Of a stretch of DNA of 40,980 nt, positions 1 through 8,298 are shown piece by piece. The stretch lies in NCBI GenBank assembly GCA_038245435.1, contig JBBRSL010000005.1:1-40980 (forward strand), read 5' to 3'. Position 1 is the stretch's first letter. Each line of letters opens with the position of its first letter. The notes below the pieces were generated by a model. That model did not search any database. It was not told the origin of the DNA and worked only from the letters and a program-made list of their open reading frames with translations. The position numbers and the translations under genes were made by a program. This DNA is from JBBRSL01 sp038245435 (GTDB taxonomy: Bacteria; Patescibacteriota; Saccharimonadia; Saccharimonadales; CAIOMD01).

Positions 1-1
1 A

Positions 2-163
2 GAGACGAGCCTTAACATGTATGCAGCAATCGATATTGTTGAGCAAAAGCTACGCGTACAGCTAAAGCGCTATAAAGATAAGTCGTTACCTAAAAAAGCT
101 AAGAGTGAAAAAAAAGTCCGAAAGTTTCTCGCTAAGCTAGTACCAGGCCGGTCTGAAGCTTAA
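2..163 (+). CDS. hpf: Ribosome hibernation-promoting factor (HPF/RaiA), C-terminal end only
   Basis: Partial gene entering from the left edge; 53 codons then TAA. The visible residues begin ETSLNMYAAIDIVEQKL, which matches the last helix of the HPF/RaiA/YfiA fold (the family pattern is D-MYAAID-x-x-x-x-KLxxQLxxYK). After this helix comes a short basic tail and a stop, so it looks like the short type without the C-terminal dimerisation domain of long HPF. The family binds the decoding region of the 30S subunit and inactivates ribosomes in stationary phase. Position just before secA matches the hpf-secA-prfB order of Firmicutes. The start lies outside the window. Confidence 0.85.
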   Translation, partial: ETSLNMYAAIDIVEQKLRVQLKRYKDKSLPKKAKSEKKVRKFLAKLVPGRSEA

Positions 164-226
164 TTGCCCGCAACTCGATTTTTGGCATTTTTAACTACTT
201 TAAACAACTAACTATGTGAAGTTCTA

Positions 227-284
227 TTGAAATGTCAAAAAAACGTCCAGATATAATGTCATTTTTGCGCTAGTCAGGTATAAT
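227..284 (+). promoter_or_regulatory. Candidate secA promoters (two -10 boxes)
   Basis: Two perfect TATAAT boxes lie upstream of secA. One at 252-257 has TTGAAA at 227-232 with a long 19-bp spacer. The second, at 279-284, is preceded by GG but has no good -35. They would give leaders of about 75 and 50 nt. Confidence 0.5.
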
Positions 285-340
285 TAACTTCGAATCTCCA
301 CACATAAAAGAGGGTTGGGTAGAAAGGTCCGTATTTTTCC

Positions 341-2926
341 ATGAGCAAATTCCTGAAAAAGATTTTAGGAGATAACCAGGCTGGAACCATTCGTCGCTTA
401 CGAAAACGCGCGAAAGAAGTTAACAAACTCGAATCAAAATACGAGGCGTTAAGTGATGCAAAACTCGCAGAGCAAACAGAGATACTCAAAAAGCGCCTCG
501 AAAAAGAATCGCTCGATAAAATCTTGCCAGACGCTTTTGCGGTCGTGCGTGAAACAGCTCGACGAAAGCTTGGGCAGCGGCACTTTGATGTTCAGTTAAT
601 TGGCGGTATTGCACTCCACGAGGGCAGCGTTGCCGAAATGAAGACCGGTGAAGGTAAAACACTCGTAGCTACCGCGCCTGTTTACTTAAATGCGCTAACT
701 GGCAAGGGTGTGCATGTTGTTACGGTTAATGATTACTTGGCGCGTCGTGACGCTGGCTGGATGGCTCGTGTGTATTATTTCTTAGGCTTAAACACCGGTG
801 TTATTATGCCAGAGGCTTCCTATATCTATGACCCTGAATATAATGACGATTCTTACAGTGATGAGCGGTTTCGTAATCTCCGCCCGTGCACTCGACAAGA
901 GGCCTATCGTGCGGATATTACCTATGGCACGAATAATGAATTCGGGTTCGATTACTTACGCGACAACATGGTTCGCGAAGTTGACCAGCTTCGCCAACGT
1001 GAACTGAACTTTGCAATCGTCGACGAAGTTGACTCAATCTTGATTGACGAAGCGCGTACGCCACTTATTATTAGTGCACCTAGTACTGCCAGTGGGCAAG
1101 CCTATAGTCAATTTGCTCGTGTCGTTGCCCAACTTAAGCTGGTGCATTATACGGTTGATGAAAAAGACAAGCGCGTCATATTAACTGACGAGGGTGTTGT
1201 TCGTGTCGAAAAGCTGCTTGGTATTAGTAACTTATACGAAGAAGCAAACATCCGTACGATTTACCACCTCGAGCAAGCACTCCGTGCCCATACGTTGTTT
1301 ATTCGTGATAAAGACTATGTCGTAACCAACGAAGGTGAAGTAGTTATCGTTGACCAATTTACTGGTCGTCTCCTTGCTGGTCGGCGTTATAACGAAGGCT
1401 TGCACCAGGCAATCGAAGCCAAAGAAAGCGTGACTGTTCAAGAAGAATCAATGACGCTTGCAACTATTAGTTTCCAAAACTATTTCCGTTTGTATAACAA
1501 ACTTTCAGGAATGACTGGTACGGCGCTAACTGAACAAGAAGAATTCCACCAGATATATAAGCTCGAAGTTATTGAAATCCCAACCAACCGTACGCCACAG
1601 CGTAAAGACTTGCCGGATAGAATCTATAAGACGCGTGACCATAAGTTTAAGGCAATCGTAAAGCACGTTAAAGAACTACACGAAAAAGGGCAGCCAGTCC
1701 TTATTGGTACGGTGTCGATTGAAAATAACGAAGAACTTGGTAATGCGCTTAAAAAAGCCGGTATTCCACACGAAGTGCTTAATGCTAAGAACAACGAAAA
1801 AGAAGCTGCAATTGTGGCAAAAGCTGGTGAGCGCGGCGCTGTTACACTTGCGACTAACATCGCCGGTCGTGGTACCGATATTGTGCTTGCCGAAGGCATG
1901 AAAGAACTCGGCGGACTATTCGTACTCGGTAGCGAACGACACGAATCACGACGTATTGATAATCAGCTTCGTGGCCGTTCTGGTCGCCAGGGTGACCCCG
2001 GTATGACGCAGTTTTATGTTAGTACCGAGGACGACCTTATGCGTATCTTTGGCGGCGATCGAATTAGAAGTTTGATGGATCGTCTTAAAGTCGACGAAGA
2101 TATGCCACTCGAAAACCGCGTTGTGAGCAAGAGCCTTGAAAATGCACAAAAGAAAGTTGAAGGCTTTAACTTTGATGCACGTAAGAACGTCGTTAAGTAT
2201 GACGACGTTATGAACCGCCACCGTAAAGTTACGTACGAAACTCGTCGAGCTTTGCTTGAGCGTGCAAGCATCAACGATCGCATCAAAGATTTTGTGCAAG
2301 AAGAATCAAAGTCACTTGCGGCACTTCCGGGCACTGATGATAACTATGAAAAACTTATCACTGAGGTATTCCCATTCGATGCACCGACACTCGATAGACT
2401 ATTCGACGCAGAGTCGGATAAGTTTGCTAAAGTTTTGCAACAAGAAGCAACAGAACTATACCAAACACGCGAACTTGTCTTTACTCCCGAAATCATGCGT
2501 ATGATTGAGCGTGATATTTACTTCCAGATTCTTGATGACCTATGGATGCAGCACCTTGAAAGCATGGAGCACATGCGAGAAGGTATTCACTGGACGAGCG
2601 TTGGCCAGCGAGACCCACTTGTTGAGTATCGCCGTCGTTCGCAAGAAATATTCGAAGCGATGCAAATTACACTTCGCCGCGAAGTACTTCGATTGCTGTT
2701 CCACGCCGTACCTGCACACACCCATAATCATGACGATATGCACGAAACGGCACTTACGCGTGCCGCACGTAACTCAGTCGATAACGCGGATGTTATCACC
2801 GCTGGTGTGAGCGGCCACGATGATGAATTCAAGGTAAAAAAAGGTACTAAAAAAGTAGCCTCAGGAAAAAAGAAAAAACAAAGCCGCAAAAGCGAACGTC
2901 AAAATCGTAAAAAAAGTCGACACTAG
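341..2926 (+). CDS. secA: Preprotein translocase ATPase SecA
   Basis: 861 aa. SecA is the motor that pushes unfolded preproteins through SecYEG. Visible features: Walker A MKTGEGKT (residues 100-107), DEVD box at 228-231 followed by SILIDEARTPL, and the second-motor motif AGRGTDI with QLRGRSGRQGDPG. A tyrosine/aspartate-rich insertion of about 25 residues (around 158-186) precedes the conserved DITYGTNNEFGFDYLRD segment. The C-terminus is a Lys/Arg-rich tail and lacks the cysteine zinc motif (SEC-C) of many SecA proteins. The ATG at 341 follows AGAAAGG at 321-327, a weak and distant ribosome site. The M16 peptidase gene starts 14 nt after the stop. Identification is secure; the role of the tail is unknown. 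Confidence 0.98.
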   Translation: MSKFLKKILGDNQAGTIRRLRKRAKEVNKLESKYEALSDAKLAEQTEILKKRLEKESLDKILPDAFAVVRETARRKLGQRHFDVQLIGGIALHEGSVAEMKTGEGKTLVATAPVYLNALTGKGVHVVTVNDYLARRDAGWMARVYYFLGLNTGVIMPEASYIYDPEYNDDSYSDERFRNLRPCTRQEAYRADITYGTNNEFGFDYLRDNMVREVDQLRQRELNFAIVDEVDSILIDEARTPLIISAPSTASGQAYSQFARVVAQLKLVHYTVDEKDKRVILTDEGVVRVEKLLGISNLYEEANIRTIYHLEQALRAHTLFIRDKDYVVTNEGEVVIVDQFTGRLLAGRRYNEGLHQAIEAKESVTVQEESMTLATISFQNYFRLYNKLSGMTGTALTEQEEFHQIYKLEVIEIPTNRTPQRKDLPDRIYKTRDHKFKAIVKHVKELHEKGQPVLIGTVSIENNEELGNALKKAGIPHEVLNAKNNEKEAAIVAKAGERGAVTLATNIAGRGTDIVLAEGMKELGGLFVLGSERHESRRIDNQLRGRSGRQGDPGMTQFYVSTEDDLMRIFGGDRIRSLMDRLKVDEDMPLENRVVSKSLENAQKKVEGFNFDARKNVVKYDDVMNRHRKVTYETRRALLERASINDRIKDFVQEESKSLAALPGTDDNYEKLITEVFPFDAPTLDRLFDAESDKFAKVLQQEATELYQTRELVFTPEIMRMIERDIYFQILDDLWMQHLESMEHMREGIHWTSVGQRDPLVEYRRRSQEIFEAMQITLRREVLRLLFHAVPAHTHNHDDMHETALTRAARNSVDNADVITAGVSGHDDEFKVKKGTKKVASGKKKKQSRKSERQNRKKSRH

Positions 2927-2940
2927 AGATTCGTTAGTAT

Positions 2941-4215
2941 ATGCAGCATAGTGTTGAACTGGTTGAGTTAAAAAACGGCGCAAAAGGGCTACTTATTAAT
3001 GTGCCCAACGCGACGGTGATGAATTTTGATTTTAATTTTCGTGCCGGAGACTATTTAGCTCCAGCAGGTAAGTGGGATACTGCTCATATCATGGAGCACA
3101 TGGTACTCGGCGCCAATAAGCGTTACGCGTCATCAGTAGAATTTTCGAAAATTTTCGAGCAAAACGGTGCCTACAGCAATGCTTCAACGGGCTCATATCA
3201 TATGACCTATGTAGCTGAATGCGCAGATTTTGAATCAGAACGAATTTTAGATTTACTCTGTTTAAGTATCGAAGCACCATTATTCTTAGCGTCAGAATTT
3301 AAGGCAGAAAAAGCTAATGTTCGCGAAGAACTTAAGAGCCGTCGCAATAATCACGGACATGAGTTGTCGTTGGCTGTTTCGAGTCGCATGGGGCTCGCAG
3401 ATTTGCCATATACCGAACGTGCGAAGCAGCTCGATACTATAACGCTCGAGGATGTTGTAGCACATTATAGAGCGACACACACTGCATCAAATTTACGATT
3501 TATGATTGGTGGTGATATTCAAAAGAGTCGTGATGCCATTCTGGCGCGCATTGAAGCAATTGAGCTCAAAAAAGGCAAAGGTAGGATTGCACTACCAGAC
3601 GAACCACTAAAAACTGTAACCGAACCACTCGTGAAGCAAAAAAGCGATGTCGAAAACCTTTACTATCGTTACGAAGTTGGGTTGGGGCTGCTCATGAAAA
3701 CTGAAGAGATTGATGCGGTCGATGCGCTTAATGCGCTCTTATTTGGTTCTATGCATTCGAGAGTTTTTGGTAAAGCGCGCGAACAAGGCCTGGTTTATGG
3801 TATTGGCTACGGAGATTATCGTTCACGTGATGAGTCGCTATTTTACATTGGTGGCCAAGTCTTACCAGAAAATATCGAAACGTTATTTGAGCTCTTTTCA
3901 AAAGAGCTTCACGCGATTGCTGATGGTCATATAACCCAAGAAGAACTAGATATGGTTAAGCTTTCGGCGTTAGGCTCGTTTAAGCGTGGTACTCAAACAG
4001 TGGCACAGTTAATAGATAGTTATACATCTTGGTTTGTTTTTGATGACAAAATCGAGGACTACTATGAAATTCCAAATCGCATTAATGCTCTCACGGTCGA
4101 AGCTATTATTAAAGAAGCGCAGCGTATTATTAAGCATGACACCTATAGCATTGGCTTTGCTGGGTCGACAAAAGGTATTAATGCAACGAAGCTTGCAAAG
4201 ATATTAACTGACTAA
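2941..4215 (+). CDS. M16 family zinc metallopeptidase (insulinase/processing-peptidase type)
   Basis: 424 aa. The inverted zinc motif HxxEH is present as HIMEH (H49, E52, H53), and a third ligand Glu is available 76 residues later near E129 in the segment NVREEL, the family spacing. The N-terminal half is the active M16A-like domain. The C-terminal half, with VYGIGYGDYRSRDESLFYIGG, is the inactive partner domain, so one chain carries both halves. There is no signal peptide, so it is probably cytoplasmic. It lies between secA and prfB, a position empty in the Firmicute version of this cluster; a role in clearing signal peptides or other peptides is only a guess. Initiation: ATG 14 nt after the secA stop, without a Shine-Dalgarno sequence. 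Confidence 0.88.
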   Translation: MQHSVELVELKNGAKGLLINVPNATVMNFDFNFRAGDYLAPAGKWDTAHIMEHMVLGANKRYASSVEFSKIFEQNGAYSNASTGSYHMTYVAECADFESERILDLLCLSIEAPLFLASEFKAEKANVREELKSRRNNHGHELSLAVSSRMGLADLPYTERAKQLDTITLEDVVAHYRATHTASNLRFMIGGDIQKSRDAILARIEAIELKKGKGRIALPDEPLKTVTEPLVKQKSDVENLYYRYEVGLGLLMKTEEIDAVDALNALLFGSMHSRVFGKAREQGLVYGIGYGDYRSRDESLFYIGGQVLPENIETLFELFSKELHAIADGHITQEELDMVKLSALGSFKRGTQTVAQLIDSYTSWFVFDDKIEDYYEIPNRINALTVEAIIKEAQRIIKHDTYSIGFAGSTKGINATKLAKILTD

Positions 4216-4218
4216 ACA

Positions 4219-4226
4219 GGTATACT
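4219..4226 (+). promoter_or_regulatory. Leaderless-type -10 box of prfB
   Basis: GGTATACT with only 8 nt between the box and the ATG at 4235. No Shine-Dalgarno sequence is present and no convincing -35 is seen. The predicted transcript would start at or within a few bases of the start codon. Confidence 0.6.
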
Positions 4227-4234
4227 AGCCATAG

Positions 4235-5329
4235 ATGCAAGAACAAATCTTGGCTCTCGAAAAACTCAACGAACAGCTGCAAAAAGCATTACTGCAGTTT
4301 AATTTTAATGCGCTACAGGCGCAGCTTACAAACCTTGAAGTACAATCTGCTTTGCCTGATTTCTGGCAAGACCAACAAAAGGCGCAAACTCACATGCAGG
4401 CACAATCAAAGTTACAAAGTCGGCTACAACCGTGGTGCTACCTAAATGCCGCGGTCGGTGATTCGCTCGAGCTTGCGAGACTCGATGATACGTCCTTGCA
4501 GCCAGAAATTGTTAGTCAATTAATAGCTTTAACAAAACAATTTGATACGTTAAAAACAGAACTGTTATATAGCGGCCAGTTTGATGACCATGACGCAATT
4601 GTGTCAATTTATGCCGGGGCAGGCGGCACCGATGCGCAAGATTGGGCGCAGATGCTCCAGCGGATGTATTTACGTTATGCTGAATCTCAAAAAGGTTTCA
4701 GCGTAACAGTCATCGATCAAAGTATGGGGGACGAAGCAGGCATTAAAAGTGCGACGTTCGAAGTGAGCGGATCTTTCGCATTTGCCAAGCTAAAAGGTGA
4801 GCATGGCGTACATAGACTTGTGCGTCTAAGCCCGTTTAATGCCGATAGTTTGCGACAAACAAGCTTTGCAAAAGTTGATGTTGTACCAAAAATTGATTCA
4901 CCTGACGAAGTGCAAATAGACGAAAAAGATTTAAAAATAGATGTCTATCGAGCTGGTGGTCATGGTGGTCAAAGTGTCAATACAACAGATAGCGCCGTAC
5001 GCGTAACGCACATTCCAACTGGTATTGCGGTGGCAATTCAAAACGAGCGATCACAACTACAGAACAAAGAAACTGCACTCACAATTTTACGTTCTAAACT
5101 TGCGCAATTACAGCTCGAACAACACAAAGAAACGCTTGCAGATCTCAAAGGGCCTAACGAACAAGCAGCATGGGGAAACCAAATTCGCAACTACGTATTA
5201 CATCCATATACCATGGTTAAAGATACGCGCACAAAGTACGAAACGAGCGATGCAGCAAGTGTGCTTGATGGTGGTATTAATACGTTTATCCAGGCATATC
5301 TTGAGTATGCGGTGAGTCTTGGCCAATAG
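4235..5329 (+). CDS. prfB: Peptide chain release factor 2
   Basis: 364 aa. RF2 reads UGA/UAA stops and triggers peptidyl-tRNA hydrolysis. The GGQ motif is at 244-246 (RAGGHGGQSVNTTDSAV), and the stop-recognition tripeptide is SPF (199-201), the RF2 signature, not the PxT of RF1. The frame runs unbroken from ATG, so the programmed +1 frameshift (an early in-frame UGA) that controls prfB in many bacteria is absent. The presence of RF2 agrees with UGA being a stop here. It has its own -10 box 8 nt upstream of the start; ftsE follows after 21 nt. Confidence 0.97.
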   Translation: MQEQILALEKLNEQLQKALLQFNFNALQAQLTNLEVQSALPDFWQDQQKAQTHMQAQSKLQSRLQPWCYLNAAVGDSLELARLDDTSLQPEIVSQLIALTKQFDTLKTELLYSGQFDDHDAIVSIYAGAGGTDAQDWAQMLQRMYLRYAESQKGFSVTVIDQSMGDEAGIKSATFEVSGSFAFAKLKGEHGVHRLVRLSPFNADSLRQTSFAKVDVVPKIDSPDEVQIDEKDLKIDVYRAGGHGGQSVNTTDSAVRVTHIPTGIAVAIQNERSQLQNKETALTILRSKLAQLQLEQHKETLADLKGPNEQAAWGNQIRNYVLHPYTMVKDTRTKYETSDAASVLDGGINTFIQAYLEYAVSLGQ

Positions 5330-5332
5330 TTT

Positions 5333-5340
5333 GGTATAAT
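5333..5340 (+). promoter_or_regulatory. Leaderless-type -10 box of ftsE
   Basis: GGTATAAT, a perfect -10 hexamer, lies 10 nt before the ftsE ATG at 5351 and just after the prfB stop. No Shine-Dalgarno sequence is visible. Confidence 0.6.
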
Positions 5341-5350
5341 CAATAGCAGT

Positions 5351-6034
5351 ATGATCCTCCTGGACAGAGTAACAAAAAACTATAACGGCAAAGGTACAGC
5401 GCTCAAGCGTGTTACTTTGCATGTTGAACCGAAAGAATTTGTGATTATTGTAGGGCAGAGTGGCGCCGGCAAATCAACGCTTTTAAAACTACTCACGCGT
5501 GAAGAAAAACCAACCAGTGGCAAAATCATCGTCGGTGGTATTGACTACGAAACACTTAAAGATAAAAAAATACCGATGTTACGGCGCAAAATTGGAGTCG
5601 TGTTTCAGGATTTTAAGTTATTACCTAATAAGACCGTATTCGAAAACGTTGCCTTTGCGCTTGAAGTCGTAGGTATGAGTAATAAAGAAATTCGCCATAC
5701 CGTGCCACGGGTACTCGATATCGTGGGGCTCAAAGGCAAAGAAAATAGTTTCCCGGGTGAACTCAGTGGTGGTGAGCGCCAACGTGTCGCTATTGCGCGC
5801 GCCATAGCCCGCCAACCAAAGATTTTGATTGCTGATGAGCCAACAGGTAACCTTGATCCAAAGCATGCTTGGGATGTTATTAGAGTGCTTGAAAAGATTA
5901 ACAAGTATGGCACGACCGTACTGCTGACAACGCACAATCAGGATATCGTTAATAAGCTGCGCCGCCGGGTCGTTACAATTCGAGATGGACAAGTAGTGAG
6001 CGATAAAGCTCGCGGGGAATATCACGAACTATGA
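5351..6034 (+). CDS. ftsE: Cell division ATP-binding protein FtsE
   Basis: 227 aa, the usual FtsE length. ABC ATPase that partners FtsX to control septal wall hydrolases. Walker A GQSGAGKST (35-43), Q-loop VVFQDFKLLPNKTVFENV (about 83-100), signature LSGGERQ (138-144), Walker B ILIADEPTGNLD (158-169) and the switch-histidine segment LLTTHNQD are all present. The stop overlaps the ftsX start as ATGA, indicating translational coupling. The start is fixed by the -10 box and the family N-terminus MILLDRVTKNY. Confidence 0.97.
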   Translation: MILLDRVTKNYNGKGTALKRVTLHVEPKEFVIIVGQSGAGKSTLLKLLTREEKPTSGKIIVGGIDYETLKDKKIPMLRRKIGVVFQDFKLLPNKTVFENVAFALEVVGMSNKEIRHTVPRVLDIVGLKGKENSFPGELSGGERQRVAIARAIARQPKILIADEPTGNLDPKHAWDVIRVLEKINKYGTTVLLTTHNQDIVNKLRRRVVTIRDGQVVSDKARGEYHEL

Positions 6035-6969
6035 GAAGAAAGTTAATTACCCTTCGCCGAATATTTAAGTCGGGTATAAAAAACTTTTTCCGCAATTCGT
6101 GGTTATCGGTTGCTGCGACGGCTGTTATGGTCGTGGCTATTGTTATTATGCTCATCGCCACAATTTTGAACGTTACGGCAAATAACGCCATTGCTGAACT
6201 TTCTAAGAACTTAAAGGTATCAATTTACTTAAAAGAAGACGCCCAAAAACAGGACATCGATGCACTTAAAAACGCACTCGTAACAAATCAATATGTTGCT
6301 GACGTTACGTTTACTTCTAAAGAAGACGCCCAAAAAGCCTTTATTACGAGTTTTCAAAATGATGCAAAGTTACTTGAGGGCTTGGCCCTGGTAGGTTCGG
6401 GTAGTTTACCAGCATCGTTTGACGTGAGCGTGCGCGATTTATCGAAAATCGACGGTGTCGGGCAAATTGCAAAACAGGATCAGTTTAAGAACGCGGTTGA
6501 GAGCGTAACGCTTGGTAAAACTGACGCGAAAAAGACAATCGACAGGGCAGCCTCGGCCCAAAGTTTTATTACGCTTGCAAGCATCATAGCGGCAGGTGTA
6601 TTTGCCGGTGTCTCAGTACTTATTATCTTTAATACGATTCGTATGGCAATCTTTACTCGAGCAGAAGAAATTCGCATCATGAAGCTGATTGGTGCAACCC
6701 CCGGGTATATCAGGGGGCCATTCTTGGTTGAAGCCAGCATGTATGGGGTAATTGCCGGTATTATTGCCACAAGTGTGGTTCTCGCCGGGGTCTTTGCACT
6801 CGGCCCAAAAATTGCCAATCAGGCTGAATTTTCAGCAACCTATGATTTCTTTACTAGCCCAGTCATCATTGCGGCTATGTACGGCGCGTCACTCCTTATG
6901 GGCATTCTGGTCGGTGTTATTTCGAGCATGTTAGCTATGGAAAAACACCTCAAGCTCAAACACTGGTAA
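6031..6969 (+). CDS. ftsX: Cell division permease FtsX
   Basis: 312 aa. Topology fits FtsX: a cytoplasmic basic N-terminus, a first membrane helix near residues 22-48, an extracellular loop of about 120 residues with the FtsX motif KVSIYLKEDAQKQDIDALKN, then three C-terminal helices. With FtsE it passes ATP-driven movement to peptidoglycan hydrolases. It overlaps ftsE by 4 nt. The CHAP-domain hydrolase encoded next is the probable client, as PcsB is in streptococci. Confidence 0.94.
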   Translation: MRRKLITLRRIFKSGIKNFFRNSWLSVAATAVMVVAIVIMLIATILNVTANNAIAELSKNLKVSIYLKEDAQKQDIDALKNALVTNQYVADVTFTSKEDAQKAFITSFQNDAKLLEGLALVGSGSLPASFDVSVRDLSKIDGVGQIAKQDQFKNAVESVTLGKTDAKKTIDRAASAQSFITLASIIAAGVFAGVSVLIIFNTIRMAIFTRAEEIRIMKLIGATPGYIRGPFLVEASMYGVIAGIIATSVVLAGVFALGPKIANQAEFSATYDFFTSPVIIAAMYGASLLMGILVGVISSMLAMEKHLKLKHW

Positions 6970-6976
6970 AACTAGG

Positions 6977-7046
6977 GGTTGGGGAATGGTAGTTAGTAGC
7001 TATGGTTTTAGCCCAATTCCCATCTACAAATCCCTAGGCCCCAACC
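6977..7046. repeat. Heptad-repeat hairpin A
   Basis: Imperfect inverted repeat with arms 6977-7005 and 7018-7046 (about 18 of 29 positions can pair, loop 12 nt). Both arms read as degenerate 7-nt units, e.g. GTTGGGG then AATGGTA on the left, and GTTGGGG then CCTAGGG on the complement of the right. It lies between ftsX and the promoter of the CHAP gene. Same design as the elements near 15.1, 18.1 and 34.8 kb. Confidence 0.6.
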
Positions 7047-7047
7047 A

Positions 7048-7076
7048 TTGACCATAAGCACATTAAGTGGTAGTAT
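7048..7076 (+). promoter_or_regulatory. Promoter of the CHAP hydrolase gene
   Basis: TTGACC (7048-7053), 17-bp spacer, TAGTAT (7071-7076). A TTG that could open the reading frame at 7048 is really part of this -35 box, which decides for the ATG at 7111. Confidence 0.65.
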
Positions 7077-7110
7077 TTTAACAGTGATAAATAACCGAGC
7101 TGCATCGTTT

Positions 7111-8247
7111 ATGAAAACAAAAACAAAACAATTTGGCATTGTCATCGCTTCGGGCATCTTAGTTGTCAGTTCTTTGATTGCGCCGTATGCGTTTTTCCAT
7201 AATGGCGATGCTAAGGCAGCCAGTATTAGCGAATTACAGGCGCAGGCCAATGCGCTGCAAGCTCAAATTAATGACAATACACAAAAAGCCAATGCGCTGG
7301 GTGCCGAGGCTGACAGCCTTAAGGGTAAGATTGCTGAATTTGACCTGCAGATTCAAAATGCAGATACGCAGATTCAACTTATTACTGTTAAATTGCAACA
7401 ACTTGACGCCGAACTTCAAAAAGCGCAACTTGAGCTTGATCGTCAAAAGAGCCTCTTAAAGGCAAGTCTGCAGACTCTCTACAAAAAGGGTGGAGCATCA
7501 CCAGTTGAGCTTATTGCTGGTAGCGATAGCTTTAGCCAGTATATTAATGACCAAACCTATCTAGAGCGACTAAAGTCAGGCATCCAAACTTCGGCCGAAA
7601 AAGTGATTGCGCTTAAACAACAGATTCAAACTCAGCAAGATGAGCAGAAGAAATTATTAAGTCAGCAACAAGAAATTCGTAAGAGTCTAGAAATTTCCAA
7701 AGCCGAACGACAGCAACTACTCGATGCAACTCAGGGCGAAGAATCTCGTTATCGCAGCATTGCAGGCGACTTAAAAGAGAAACAACTTGCAATTAACCGC
7801 GAAATTATTTCACGTTCACAGGTGTTAACTGGTGGTGACGGTTCGTATGGCTATGCTAATGCACAGCCGTGGGATTCTGGTTTTTATAGCTGTCCAGGCT
7901 TTGACCCTTGGGGTATGTGTATGCGCTCGTGTACCTCATATGTTGCCTGGAAGATTGCCAGCACCGGTCGTCGAATGCCAAGTAGTTTCCCAATCTCTGC
8001 CGGTGGCAACGCGACAGATTGGCCAGCGAGCGCTCGCATGAACGGCATCAGCACTGGCAGCGAACCAAGAGTTGGTGCGGCTGCAGTTTGGCATGGTTAT
8101 TATGGTCATGTTGGTTATGTAGAGGAAATCATGGATGGCGGAAAGTTACGTATTAGTGAGTATAACTATGTTTCGGCTGGTGCTTACGATCAGCGTTTGA
8201 TTACGCCAGGTTATTCGACCATGCCGGACGAGTACATCTACTTCTAA
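7111..8247 (+). CDS. Secreted PcsB-like peptidoglycan hydrolase (coiled coil + CHAP domain)
   Basis: 378 aa from ATG 7111. Signal peptide MKTKTKQFGIVIASGILVV... with a likely cleavage after DAKAA near residue 37. Residues about 40-230 are a Gln/Leu/Lys-rich coiled coil (ISELQAQANALQAQI...). The C-terminal 138 residues are a CHAP amidase/endopeptidase with catalytic Cys274 in RSCTSYVAW and His333 in YGHVGYV. The order ftsE-ftsX-hydrolase and the coiled-coil-plus-CHAP design match PcsB, the FtsEX-controlled septal hydrolase of streptococci; the functional link is inferred. A longer frame back to TTG 7048 exists, but that TTG lies in the promoter and the shorter form gives a normal signal peptide. 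Confidence 0.9.
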   Translation: MKTKTKQFGIVIASGILVVSSLIAPYAFFHNGDAKAASISELQAQANALQAQINDNTQKANALGAEADSLKGKIAEFDLQIQNADTQIQLITVKLQQLDAELQKAQLELDRQKSLLKASLQTLYKKGGASPVELIAGSDSFSQYINDQTYLERLKSGIQTSAEKVIALKQQIQTQQDEQKKLLSQQQEIRKSLEISKAERQQLLDATQGEESRYRSIAGDLKEKQLAINREIISRSQVLTGGDGSYGYANAQPWDSGFYSCPGFDPWGMCMRSCTSYVAWKIASTGRRMPSSFPISAGGNATDWPASARMNGISTGSEPRVGAAAVWHGYYGHVGYVEEIMDGGKLRISEYNYVSAGAYDQRLITPGYSTMPDEYIYF

Positions 8248-8282
8248 CAGATACTTCTTCAGCTTAAATGAGTGCGGTTCGT

Positions 8283-8290
8283 GGTACACT
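8283..8290 (+). promoter_or_regulatory. Leaderless-type -10 box of ctpA
   Basis: GGTACACT ends 8 nt before the ATG at 8299. An in-frame GTG at 8272 lies upstream of this box, so it would not be on the transcript; this supports the ATG. Confidence 0.5.
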
Positions 8291-8298
8291 ATTTTGGT

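Noticed and set aside
6031..6034. Recoding of UGA (Gracilibacteria-type code)
   Set aside because: UGA ends ftsE, the flippase-like gene, xseA and TSUP in ATGA overlaps, and RF2 is encoded.
7048..7110. TTG start giving 21 extra residues to the CHAP protein
   Set aside because: The TTG is the first half of a -35 box with a 17-bp spaced -10, and the later ATG yields a regular signal peptide.
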